Assembly (NCBI GenBank): GCA_002298965.1
Contig: DBMN01000371.1
Coordinates: 1-12,050 of the forward strand
DNA length: 12,050 bases
Direction: 5' to 3'
From: Rhizobiales bacterium UBA697
GTDB taxonomy: Bacteria; Pseudomonadota; Alphaproteobacteria; Rhizobiales; Ancalomicrobiaceae
The number at the start of each line of letters is the position of its first letter. The first letter of the stretch is position 1. The position numbers were made by a program, and so were the translations under genes. Below the pieces are notes generated by a model, which worked only from the letters and a program-made list of their open reading frames with translations, ran no database searches and was not told the DNA's origin. Shown here piece after piece: positions 1-6,833 of this stretch.

Positions 1-816
1 ACCGCGGCGAGCCTCGGGCTCGGTGCGAGCGCGGCGTCGCAGATGGCGCATGCGCTGGAGACCAAGCCGCGCATCCCGGTCATCTGGATGCACGGCCTCG
101 AATGCACCTGCTGCTCGGAGAGCTTCATCCGCTCGGCGCATCCGCTGGTGAAGGACGTGGTCCTCTCCATGATCTCGCTCGACTACGACGACACGATCAT
201 GGCGGCGGCCGGCCATCAGGCCGAGGCGATCCTCGAGGAGACGCGGCAGAAGTACAAGGGTCAGTACATCCTGGCCGTCGAGGGTAATCCGCCGCTGAAC
301 GAAGACGGCATGTTCTGCATCGACGGCGGCCGTCCCTTCGTCGAGAAGCTGAAGGAGATGGCCGAGGACGCCATGGCGGTCATCGCCTGGGGCGCCTGCG
401 CCTCGTGGGGCTGCGTCCAGGCGGCGAAGCCGAACCCGACCCAGGCGACGCCGATCGACAAGGTCATCAAGAACAAGCCGATCATCAAGGTTCCGGGCTG
501 CCCGCCGATCGCCGAGGTGATGACGGGCGTCGTCACCTACGTGACGACCTTCGGGCGCCTGCCGGAGCTCGACCGCCAGGGTCGGCCGAAGATGTTCTAT
601 TCGCAGCGGATCCACGACAAGTGCTACCGCCGCCCGCATTTCGACGCCGGCCAGTTCGTCGAGGAGTGGGACGACGAGGGCGCCAAGAAGGGCTACTGCC
701 TCTACAAGATGGGCTGCAAGGGTCCGACGACCTACAACGCCTGCTCGACCGTGCGCTGGAACGCCGGCGTCTCCTTCCCGATCCAGTCGGGCCACGGCTG
801 CATCGGCTGTTCGGAG
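1..816 (+). repeat. Direct duplication of the hupS body (partner 3892-4707)
   Basis: Bases 1-816 align without gaps to 3892-4707 (offset 3891) with 16 differences by eye. The 255 bases 562-816 are identical. Similarity collapses at 817/4708, inside the codon after GCSE. The left limit of the duplication lies outside the window. Confidence 0.95.
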
Positions 817-993
817 AACGACTTCTGGGATCAGGGCGGCTTCTACGACCGGCTGACGCGGATTCCGATCGGCGGGCTGCAGATGACAGCCGCCGACGTC
901 GGGCTGCCGGCGGTGGCGGTGGTCTCGACCGCGGTCGCCGTCCACGCGGCGATCTCGGCCGTGTCGCGGGCGCGGTCCGCACTCGACAAATAG
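1..993 (+). CDS. hupS: [NiFe]-hydrogenase small subunit, second copy (5' partial)
   Basis: Fe-S subunit of a membrane-bound uptake hydrogenase, which carries electrons from the Ni-Fe site of a large subunit to a membrane cytochrome b. The frame is open from base 1, so the true start lies upstream; the first codon matches residue 29 of the complete hupS at 3808, inside the Tat signal peptide. All Fe-S ligands are visible: ECTCCS and ACASWGC plus VPGC (six-Cys proximal cluster of O2-tolerant enzymes), H/C/C/C of the distal cluster, and C plus GCIGC of the medial cluster. A hydrophobic C-terminal helix (VAVVSTAVAVHAAISAV) is the membrane anchor. The encoded protein is identical to the second HupS for about 259 residues, then abruptly diverges after GCSE. 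No hupL follows; the next gene is convergent. It may be a backup or alternative small subunit for the single HupL. Family assignment is sure; the role of the copy is inferred. Confidence 0.93.
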   Translation, partial: TAASLGLGASAASQMAHALETKPRIPVIWMHGLECTCCSESFIRSAHPLVKDVVLSMISLDYDDTIMAAAGHQAEAILEETRQKYKGQYILAVEGNPPLNEDGMFCIDGGRPFVEKLKEMAEDAMAVIAWGACASWGCVQAAKPNPTQATPIDKVIKNKPIIKVPGCPPIAEVMTGVVTYVTTFGRLPELDRQGRPKMFYSQRIHDKCYRRPHFDAGQFVEEWDDEGAKKGYCLYKMGCKGPTTYNACSTVRWNAGVSFPIQSGHGCIGCSENDFWDQGGFYDRLTRIPIGGLQMTAADVGLPAVAVVSTAVAVHAAISAVSRARSALDK

Positions 994-1002
994 GCGGACG
1001 GG

Positions 1003-1029
1003 CGCCGGGCACCTCTCGGGCGCCCGGCG
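1003..1029. terminator. GC-rich hairpin between convergent genes, possible bidirectional terminator
   Basis: An 8-bp inverted repeat (CGCCGGGC, 1003-1010; GCCCGGCG, 1022-1029) with an 11-base loop sits in the 52-bp gap between the stops of the hupS copy (993) and the convergent cytochrome b gene (1046). There is no clear T-tract on either side, so factor-independent termination is only suggested by position and symmetry. Confidence 0.4.
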
Positions 1030-1045
1030 GCGGCTCGGCGCGGGT

Positions 1046-1783
1046 TCAGTCCTTGAACATGCGCCAGCCGGAAATCATCGTCGAGATCATCGACTGGCGG
1101 CTCATGATCTCCTCGCGGACCGCCGCGTAGACGTGGAGGATGACGAAGCAGACGGTGAGCCACATGCTCAGGTGATGGAAGACATGGGTCTGCAACGAGC
1201 CGCCGGTCACCGCGAAGACGGTGTCGGTGACGAAGCGCAGCGGGTGGTCCTGACCCAGTGGCTCGACGTAGAGCGCCACGCCGGTGGCGATGATCACGAA
1301 GGCCGGGAGCACGAAGGTGGTGAACATCATGAACTGGGCGAGCGGATTGTGGCCGATGAAGCGCTGCGACCGCGGCTGGAGGAAGAAGTACCACTTCAGC
1401 GTCGCCAGGAAGTCCGACCACCACTTGGCCGACCACACCGGCACGACGAAGAGCTCGCGGGCGGTGGGGTTGCCGATGAAGGCGAAGACGATGCGGCCGA
1501 GGAAGGCATAGGCGAAGGCCTGACCGGCGGCGAAATGGGCGAAGCGGATCCAGCCGAACTGGAAATGATCCACCGCCTCGCCGCCGAGCGAGGGCAGCGG
1601 CTGGCCGATCAGCCAGCCGGTGACGCAGAGGACGAGCATGCAGAGGAAGTTGAACCAGTGCCAGATGCGGACCGGCGCCTCGTAGGCGAAGACCGCGACC
1701 TGCGTCTCCTGCCGGTCGCCGGACGCGGCGGTGAAGAGCAGGGCGCGCTGGGCGGCGAGATCGTCGTCGACGGTGCGGGTCAT
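1046..1783 (-). CDS. hupC: Ni/Fe-hydrogenase b-type cytochrome subunit, second paralogue
   Basis: 245-residue integral membrane di-haem cytochrome b that would accept electrons from a hydrogenase small subunit and reduce quinone. Family hallmarks are all present: EAPVRIWHWFN (His42), IRFAHFAAGQ, the IGHNPLAQ loop, HHLSMW, ILHVYAAVREE and the C-terminal SRQSMISTMISG signature, over four hydrophobic segments. It is only roughly half identical to the HupC at 6834 and the N-terminal 25 residues are unrelated, so this is an old paralogue, unlike the nearly identical hupS pair. It runs convergently into the partial hupS copy with a 52-bp gap, which is unusual: hupC normally follows hupS and hupL on the same strand. 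ATG at 1783 is preceded by a weak purine stretch (GAGAG). Function is well supported; which small subunit it serves is unknown. Confidence 0.92.
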   Translation of the reverse strand: MTRTVDDDLAAQRALLFTAASGDRQETQVAVFAYEAPVRIWHWFNFLCMLVLCVTGWLIGQPLPSLGGEAVDHFQFGWIRFAHFAAGQAFAYAFLGRIVFAFIGNPTARELFVVPVWSAKWWSDFLATLKWYFFLQPRSQRFIGHNPLAQFMMFTTFVLPAFVIIATGVALYVEPLGQDHPLRFVTDTVFAVTGGSLQTHVFHHLSMWLTVCFVILHVYAAVREEIMSRQSMISTMISGWRMFKD

Positions 1784-2011
1784 GGTTCGGCTCTCGATTC
1801 GGGTGACGTCGCGTCGAGTTTCGAGATCGGTCGTGACCGGTCAAGTAAAAAATTGTCTTTCCAGCGTGCAATTCAAGTTTCCATGTCGACGAAGAGGGTC
1901 GATAGAAATTTCACGACGGTCTTTCGTCGTTAAGAATCAGTTTACCTCTCGATGTTCATCTCGAACTGACTTTGCGTCAGGGCGACGCGGATGGGCATCC
2001 GGGAGTGGTCT
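1784..2011. promoter_or_regulatory. AT-richer divergent intergenic region (second hupC / chemotaxis gene)
   Basis: These 228 bases separate the minus-strand cytochrome b gene from the plus-strand chemotaxis gene and must hold both promoters. The central part (about 1840-1960) is clearly more AT-rich than the surrounding genes. It contains the palindromic 13-mer at 1828-1840, a 6-bp hairpin (ACGACG 1913-1918, CGTCGT 1925-1930) and a small CTGAC/GTCAG hairpin at 1966-1980 in the leader of the chemotaxis gene. I see no convincing -35/-10 or properly spaced sigma-54 promoter on either strand. Confidence 0.5.
1828..1840. promoter_or_regulatory. Candidate operator: palindromic 13-mer shared with hupG upstream region
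   Basis: CGGTCGTGACCGG has inverted arms CGGTC and GACCG around GT. It starts 45 bases upstream of the second cytochrome b start codon. The identical 13-mer recurs at 8597-8609, upstream of the hupG sigma-54 promoter, and its core GTCGTGACC occurs at 3600-3608 upstream of the hupS promoter. A transcription-factor site is inferred from symmetry and placement; no factor can be named. Confidence 0.4.
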
Positions 2012-3466
2012 ATGGATCTCGATATCTTGCGCCGGCGCTTCGCGCCGTTCGTGCTGCTGATGATCTGGGTGGGCGTCGTGCCGACGGCGAGCCTGGCGCC
2101 GTTCTTCGGCGCCGGGCTCCTGTCGCTGCCGGTGGCGCTGGTCTTCGCGGCGGCGATCGCGGCGACGGTCGTGATGGCGCGGCGGCCCAACACGCTGACG
2201 ACGCGGCTGGTCACGGCGGCGGCGCTGGTCGTCCAGGTGGCGGCGCTGGTCGCGGTGCTGCGCGGCCACGAGGGGCAGGCCGACGCGGCGCTCCTGTTCC
2301 TGGCGGTGGTCGCGATGCTGGCGGGCTGGTGCGATCGCCGCGTCTCGGCCTTCGGCGCCGGCCTCGTCGTCCTGTGGCATGCGGTCGCCTTCACCATCGA
2401 TCCGACCATCGTCATGGCGGGCGAGCCGGGCCTCGGGCGGCTGGCGGCGCGGATCGTCATCGCGGCGCTGGCGGTCGAGGGCGTCGGCTGGATCCTCTCC
2501 AATCTCCATACCGCCGCGGACCGTGTCGACGAGGCGTTGACCGAGGCCTTCGCCGCCAAGCGCGAGGCCGAACGGCTGGGCGCCGAGCGCGAGCAGATGG
2601 CCGAGGCCAACGAGGTCGATCGCCGCCGCCGCATGGCCGAGGTCTCCGACACGTTCCGGTCGCGGGTCGACGGCGTCATCGCCGCGGTGCTCGACGGCGC
2701 GCGGACGATGGCCGGGTCGGCGCAGTCGCTGACCGGCATCGCCGGGCGCACCTCGTCGCTCGTCGGGGTGGCGAGCGAGGCGTCGGCGACGTCGGATTCG
2801 ACGGTGCGTTCGGTCGCCGCGGCGGCCGACCAGATCGCCGGATCGCTCGCCGAGATGGCGGCCAAGGTCGAGGGCACGACCCATGCGGTCCGGGCCGCGA
2901 CCGAGCGGGCGGCGCTGACCGCCCGGCAGGTCGAACGGCTCAACGACGCGGCCGAGCGCATCGGCTCGGTGGTGTCGCTGATCCAGTCGATCGCCCAGCA
3001 GACCAATCTTCTCGCGCTCAATGCGACGATCGAGGCGGCGCGGGCGGGCGATGCCGGCCGCGGCTTCGCCATCGTCGCGACCGAGGTCAAGGCGCTCGCC
3101 GACCAGACCGAACGGGCGACCGAGGAGATCGTCGTCCACGTCTCCAACATGCGCGCCGCCACCGCCGAGACGGTCGACCAGATCCGCGAGATCGCCGACG
3201 CGATGGGGCAGGCCGACGGCCATGCGGCCGCGATCTCGCAGGCGGTCGCCGAACAGGGGCAGGCGACCGAGGAGATCTCGCGCGGCGCAAGGCTGGCGGC
3301 CTCCTCGTCGGGCGAGGTCGCCCAGTCGGTCGGCGGCGTGGAATCCTCCGCCGACGAGACCAAGGAGGCGGCCGAGCACGTGCGATCGGCCTCCGCGGTG
3401 CTCGACGAGCAGGCCCGGAGGCTGCGCGCCGAGGTCGATCGCTTCATGGCCGACATCGCCGCCTGA
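2012..3466 (+). CDS. Methyl-accepting chemotaxis-type protein with multi-helix membrane N-terminus
   Basis: 484-residue transducer. The N-terminal ~160 residues are strongly hydrophobic, with about six predicted membrane segments and short loops and no sizeable periplasmic ligand domain. A coiled coil rich in Glu, Ala and Arg follows, then a cytoplasmic MCP signalling domain. Its hairpin tip is visible near residue 330 (AQQTNLLALNATIEAARAG, then AGRGFAIVATEVKALADQT), the part that contacts CheA and CheW. ATG at 2012 is preferred over the in-frame ATG at 1991 because GGGAG sits six bases before it. No CheB/CheR-binding pentapeptide is seen at the C-terminus. It stands alone between the two hydrogenase loci with no che genes in view. 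A membrane-embedded sensor (for example of redox or energy state) would fit; any link to H2 is conjecture from position only. Confidence 0.9.
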   Translation: MDLDILRRRFAPFVLLMIWVGVVPTASLAPFFGAGLLSLPVALVFAAAIAATVVMARRPNTLTTRLVTAAALVVQVAALVAVLRGHEGQADAALLFLAVVAMLAGWCDRRVSAFGAGLVVLWHAVAFTIDPTIVMAGEPGLGRLAARIVIAALAVEGVGWILSNLHTAADRVDEALTEAFAAKREAERLGAEREQMAEANEVDRRRRMAEVSDTFRSRVDGVIAAVLDGARTMAGSAQSLTGIAGRTSSLVGVASEASATSDSTVRSVAAAADQIAGSLAEMAAKVEGTTHAVRAATERAALTARQVERLNDAAERIGSVVSLIQSIAQQTNLLALNATIEAARAGDAGRGFAIVATEVKALADQTERATEEIVVHVSNMRAATAETVDQIREIADAMGQADGHAAAISQAVAEQGQATEEISRGARLAASSSGEVAQSVGGVESSADETKEAAEHVRSASAVLDEQARRLRAEVDRFMADIAA

Positions 3467-3497
3467 ATCGCGGCTGCGACCACCGACGTCGTCTTCG

Positions 3498-3532
3498 CCA
3501 CCCGTCGTGCCGTGATCCGGCAAGGCGGGTGG
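3498..3532 (+). terminator. Bipartite hairpin after the chemotaxis gene, probable terminator
   Basis: An outer 7-bp stem (CCACCCG 3498-3504, CGGGTGG 3526-3532) encloses a second 5-bp stem (TGCCG 3508-3512, CGGCA 3518-3522) with loop TGATC. It starts about 30 bases after the stop codon at 3466. Only scattered T residues follow (TGTCCATTCGGTTT), so it is a weak intrinsic terminator at best. Confidence 0.5.
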
Positions 3533-3688
3533 TGTCCATTCGGTTTCCGTGAGCGGACATCAACCTTCCGGATGAAGGCCGAAATGGCGGCGCGGTCGAG
3601 TCGTGACCTGCGACAGGCGTGACCTCGGAACGGCGGGAATCCGGGTGTTTCCGTAAGACGATCGGTCGCGGGTCCGACGCGGCGGCAA

Positions 3689-3705
3689 TTGGCCTACGAT
3701 TTGCT
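3689..3705 (+). promoter_or_regulatory. Sigma-54 (-24/-12) promoter of hupSL
   Basis: TTGGCCTACGATTTGCT matches the RpoN consensus TGGCACG-N4-TTGC. GG is at 3691-3692 and GC at 3703-3704, with exactly ten bases between them. Transcription would start near 3716, giving a leader of about 92 bases before the hupS ATG at 3808. RpoN-dependent hupSL promoters are known from rhizobia, where NifA or HoxA-type activators work with IHF; the activator here is not identifiable. Confidence 0.75.
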
Positions 3706-3807
3706 CTCAGAGATGCATCGCTACGAAACGTCCGTCGTGGCCGATGCGAGCGCCCCTCGGGACGCGCGGATCGGGATACGGCGAGACCGTCCTGGGGGAT
3801 ACGCGCG

Positions 3808-4893
3808 ATGGGTGCAGTCAACGAAACGTTCTACGAAGTGATCCGGCGTCAGGGGATCACGCGGCGCAGCTTCACGAAATTCTGTTCGCTCACCGCGGCG
3901 AGCCTCGGGCTCGGCTCGACGGCGGCGTCGCAGATGGCGCATGCGCTGGAGACCAAGCCGCGCATTCCGGTCATCTGGATGCACGGCCTCGAATGCACCT
4001 GCTGCTCGGAGAGCTTCATCCGCTCGGCGCATCCGCTGGTGAAGGACGTGGTCCTGTCGATGATCTCGCTCGACTACGACGACACGATCATGGCGGCGGC
4101 CGGCCATCAGGCCGAGGCGATCCTCGAGGAGACCCGGCAGAAGTACAAGGGCCAGTACATCCTGGCCGTCGAGGGCAATCCGCCGCTGAACGAAGACGGC
4201 ATGTTCTGCATCGACGGCGGCCGTCCCTTCGTCGAGAAGCTGAAGGAAATGGCCGAAGACGCCATGGCGGTGATCGCCTGGGGCGCCTGCGCCTCGTGGG
4301 GCTGCGTCCAGGCGGCGAAGCCGAACCCGACCCAGGCGACGCCGATCGACAAGGTGATCAAGAACAAGCCGATCATCAAGGTTCCGGGCTGTCCGCCGAT
4401 CGCCGAGGTGATGACGGGCGTCGTCACCTACGTGACGACCTTCGGGCGCCTACCGGAGCTCGACCGCCAGGGTCGGCCGAAGATGTTCTATTCGCAGCGG
4501 ATCCACGACAAGTGCTACCGCCGCCCGCATTTCGACGCCGGCCAGTTCGTCGAGGAGTGGGACGACGAGGGCGCCAAGAAGGGCTACTGCCTCTACAAGA
4601 TGGGCTGCAAGGGTCCGACGACCTACAACGCCTGCTCGACCGTGCGCTGGAACGCCGGCGTCTCCTTCCCGATCCAGTCGGGCCACGGCTGCATCGGCTG
4701 TTCGGAGGAGAATTTCTGGGACAAGGGCTCGTTCTACGACCGTCTCACCGGCATCAACGCCTTCGGCATCGAGGCCAACGCCGACAAGATCGGCGGCACG
4801 GTGGCCGGTGTCGTGACGGCCGGTGTGGCCGCTCACGCCGCGATCACCGCGGTGAAGCGCGTCGCCTCCAAGAAGCCCGAGCAGGTCGGCTGA
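3808..4893 (+). CDS. hupS: Uptake [NiFe]-hydrogenase small subunit, O2-tolerant type
   Basis: 361-residue electron-transfer subunit that carries electrons from H2 oxidation out of HupL through three Fe-S clusters to HupC. A Tat signal (R19-R20-SFTKFC) ends at about AHA46, so the folded enzyme is exported to the periplasm. In mature numbering from Leu47 the ligands fall exactly on the E. coli Hyd-1 positions: Cys17, 19, 20, 115, 120 and 149 (six-Cys proximal [4Fe-3S] cluster), His187, Cys190, 215 and 221 (distal), Cys230, 249 and 252 (medial). Cys19 and Cys120 are the hallmark of O2-tolerant enzymes. A C-terminal hydrophobic helix (about 328-350) anchors it. Start ATG has a GGGGGA stretch upstream and yields the full Tat signal. 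It is first in the operon, 41 bases before hupL, behind a sigma-54 promoter. Residues 42-300 are identical to the copy at position 1. Confidence 0.97.
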   Translation: MGAVNETFYEVIRRQGITRRSFTKFCSLTAASLGLGSTAASQMAHALETKPRIPVIWMHGLECTCCSESFIRSAHPLVKDVVLSMISLDYDDTIMAAAGHQAEAILEETRQKYKGQYILAVEGNPPLNEDGMFCIDGGRPFVEKLKEMAEDAMAVIAWGACASWGCVQAAKPNPTQATPIDKVIKNKPIIKVPGCPPIAEVMTGVVTYVTTFGRLPELDRQGRPKMFYSQRIHDKCYRRPHFDAGQFVEEWDDEGAKKGYCLYKMGCKGPTTYNACSTVRWNAGVSFPIQSGHGCIGCSEENFWDKGSFYDRLTGINAFGIEANADKIGGTVAGVVTAGVAAHAAITAVKRVASKKPEQVG

Positions 4894-4934
4894 CGGCCGC
4901 CCCGAACCAGAACATTTGAAGAGGACGCGCCGTC

Positions 4935-6725
4935 ATGGGCATCCAGACTCCGAACGGTTTCAATCTCGACAACTCCGGCAAGCGCATCGTCGTCGATCCG
5001 GTGACCCGCATCGAGGGTCACATGCGCGTCGAAGTGAACGTCGACCAGAACAACGTCATCCGCAACGCGGTGTCGACCGGCACCATGTGGCGCGGCATCG
5101 AAGTGATCCTGCGCGGTCGTGATCCGCGCGACGCCTGGGCCTTCACCGAGCGCATCTGCGGCGTCTGCACCGGCACCCACGCGCTCACCTCGGTGCGCGC
5201 GGTCGAGAACGCGCTCGACATCAAGATCCCGGAGAACGCCAACTCGATCCGCAACATCATGCAGCTGGCGCTGCAGGTGCACGATCACCTGGTGCACTTC
5301 TACCACCTGCATGCGCTCGACTGGGTCGACGTGGTCTCGGCGCTCTCCGCCGACCCGAAGGCGACGTCGCAGCTCGCCCAGTCGATCTCCAACTGGCCGC
5401 TGTCGTCGCCGGGCTACTTCAAGGACTTGCAGGGTCGCCTGAAGAAGTTCGTGGAATCGGGCCAGCTCGGCCCGTTCAAGAACGGCTACTGGGGCCACAA
5501 GGCCTACAAGCTGCCGCCGGAAGCCAACCTCATGGCGGTCGCCCACTATCTGGAAGCGCTCGACTTCCAGAAGGAGATCGTCAAGATCCACACGATCTAC
5601 GGCGGCAAGAACCCCCATCCGAACTGGCTGGTCGGCGGCGTGCCCTGCGCCATCAACGTCGACGGCGTCGGTTCGGTCGGCGCCATCAACATGGAACGGC
5701 TGAACCTGGTCTCCTCGATCATCGACCAGTGCATCGCCTTCACCGAGCAGGTCTACATCCCCGACCTGATGGCGATCGGCTCGTTCTACAAGGACTGGCT
5801 CTACGGCGGCGGTCTGTCGGGCAAGTCGGTGATGTCCTACGGCGACATTCCCGAGCACGCCAACGACTATTCGCCGTCCTCGCTCAAGCTGCCGCACGGC
5901 GTCATCCTCAACGGCAACCTCAAGGAGGTCATGCCGGTCGATCTCAAGGATCCCAACCAGATCCAGGAGTTCGTCACCCATTCCTGGTACAAGTACCCGG
6001 ACGAGACCAAGGGACTGCATCCGTGGGACGGCGTCACCGAGCCGAACTACGTGCTCGGTCCGAAGACCAAGGGCACCAAGACCAACATCCAGGCGCTCGA
6101 CGAAGAGGGCAAGTACTCCTGGATCAAGTCGCCGCGCTGGAAGGGCAACGCCGTCGAAGTGGGTCCGCTCGCCCGCTACATCATCGGCTACGCCCAGAAC
6201 AAGGCGGAGTTCAAGGAGCCGGTCGACAAGCTGCTCAAGGACCTCGGCGCGCCGGTGTCGGCGCTGTTCTCGACGCTCGGCCGCACCGCGGCGCGTGCGC
6301 TCGAGTGCCAGTGGGCGGCGCATCAGATGCGCCACTTCCAGGACAAGCTGGTCGCCACCATCAAGAACGGCGACTCGTCGACCGCCAACACCGACAAGTG
6401 GAAGCCGGAGTCCTGGCCGAAGGAGGTCAAGGGCGTCGGCTTCACCGAGGCGCCGCGCGGCGCGCTCGGCCACTGGGTGAAGATCAAGGACGGCAAGATC
6501 GACAACTATCAGGCCGTCGTCCCGACCACCTGGAACGGCTCGCCCCGCGATCCGAAGGGCGGCATCGGCGCCTTCGAGGCGGCGCTCATGGACACGCCGC
6601 TGGCGGATCCGGAGAAGCCGCTCGAGATCCTGCGCACCCTCCATTCCTTCGACCCGTGCCTGGCGTGCTCGACGCACGTCATGTCCGAGGACGGCCAGGA
6701 CATGGCGACGGTCACGGTGCGCTGA
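4935..6725 (+). CDS. hupL: Uptake [NiFe]-hydrogenase large (catalytic) subunit
   Basis: 596-residue subunit carrying the Ni-Fe(CN)2CO centre that splits H2. The N-terminal Ni motif RICGVC places Cys75 and Cys78; the C-terminal motif DPCLACSTH places Cys575, Cys578 and His581. The 15 residues after His581 (VMSEDGQDMATVTVR) are the tail removed by the endopeptidase HupD after nickel insertion. RIEGH near residue 25 and the start MGIQTPNGFNLDNSG are typical of group 1d HupL proteins. It has no signal peptide of its own; it is exported in complex with Tat-bearing HupS. ATG at 4935 follows a GAAGAGGA ribosome-binding site. This is the only large-subunit gene in the window, although two small subunits and two cytochrome b genes are present. 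Tyrosine codons are about 15 TAC to 3 TAT, a useful reference for the foreign-looking right end. Confidence 0.98.
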   Translation: MGIQTPNGFNLDNSGKRIVVDPVTRIEGHMRVEVNVDQNNVIRNAVSTGTMWRGIEVILRGRDPRDAWAFTERICGVCTGTHALTSVRAVENALDIKIPENANSIRNIMQLALQVHDHLVHFYHLHALDWVDVVSALSADPKATSQLAQSISNWPLSSPGYFKDLQGRLKKFVESGQLGPFKNGYWGHKAYKLPPEANLMAVAHYLEALDFQKEIVKIHTIYGGKNPHPNWLVGGVPCAINVDGVGSVGAINMERLNLVSSIIDQCIAFTEQVYIPDLMAIGSFYKDWLYGGGLSGKSVMSYGDIPEHANDYSPSSLKLPHGVILNGNLKEVMPVDLKDPNQIQEFVTHSWYKYPDETKGLHPWDGVTEPNYVLGPKTKGTKTNIQALDEEGKYSWIKSPRWKGNAVEVGPLARYIIGYAQNKAEFKEPVDKLLKDLGAPVSALFSTLGRTAARALECQWAAHQMRHFQDKLVATIKNGDSSTANTDKWKPESWPKEVKGVGFTEAPRGALGHWVKIKDGKIDNYQAVVPTTWNGSPRDPKGGIGAFEAALMDTPLADPEKPLEILRTLHSFDPCLACSTHVMSEDGQDMATVTVR

Positions 6726-6735
6726 CCGGAACGGC

Positions 6736-6759
6736 GGGACGGCGGTTCGCCGCCGTCCC
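6736..6759 (+). other. Intercistronic TTCG-loop hairpin after hupL
   Basis: A perfect 10-bp stem (GGGACGGCGG arm, 6736-6745; its complement, 6750-6759) closes a TTCG tetraloop 11 bases after the hupL stop. No T-tract follows, so it more likely shields the 3' end of a hupSL transcript from exonucleases or attenuates readthrough than terminates fully. Differential stability would give more structural subunits than accessory proteins. Confidence 0.6.
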
Positions 6760-6776
6760 CTCCCTCAGGTTCGAGT

Positions 6777-6821
6777 ACGATCACCGCTTCGCCGACCCCG
6801 GTCGGGACGCGGCGTGATCGT
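6777..6821 (+). promoter_or_regulatory. Leader hairpin abutting the hupC ribosome-binding site
   Basis: ACGATCAC (6777-6784) pairs with GTGATCGT (6814-6821). A nested stem (CCGAC 6792-6796, GTCGG 6801-6805) lies inside. The outer stem ends one base before the hupC Shine-Dalgarno GGGAGGA (6823-6829). A role in hupC translation or in mRNA processing is inferred from this placement. Confidence 0.4.
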
Positions 6822-6833
6822 CGGGAGGATCCC

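Larger units (their letters stand above)
3467..3807 (+). promoter_or_regulatory. Intergenic control region upstream of hupS
   Basis: These 341 bases hold no credible gene. From left to right they carry a terminator-like hairpin after the chemotaxis gene (3498-3532), then a pair of CGTGACCT direct repeats 16 bases apart (3602-3609 and 3618-3625) overlapping a CCTG-CGA-CAGG inverted repeat (3607-3617). A sigma-54 promoter follows (3690-3705), and then a leader of about 90 bases to the hupS ATG. The repeats lie 65-90 bases upstream of the -24 element, a distance typical of an enhancer-binding activator such as HupR/HoxA or NifA, but I see no exact TTG-N5-CAA or TGT-N10-ACA site. Confidence 0.55.

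Noticed and set aside
1..993. The first small subunit might be HupU, the soluble H2 sensor
   Set aside because: It retains part of a Tat signal and a C-terminal membrane helix and is identical to HupS through residue 300; HupU lacks both.
1868..1883. Sigma-54-like element on the minus strand upstream of the second hupC (TGGAAACTTGAATTGCA)
   Set aside because: The GG and GC elements are separated by 11 bases instead of 10; RpoN promoters tolerate this poorly, so it was not called.
1873..1905. Possible flagellar sigma-28 promoter before the chemotaxis gene (TCAAGTTT and GTCGATAG)
   Set aside because: The two halves are 17 bases apart rather than about 11, and each is imperfect.
1133..1933. 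Long plus-strand open frame over the second hupC, and similar long antisense frames over hupS, hupL and the chemotaxis gene
   Set aside because: They are shadows caused by high GC content; composition is Arg/Asp/Gly/Ala-rich without domains, and real genes occupy the other strand.
1991..2011. Earlier ATG (1991) as the start of the chemotaxis protein
   Set aside because: It has no good ribosome-binding site, whereas ATG 2012 has GGGAG at ideal spacing; the seven extra residues add nothing recognisable.
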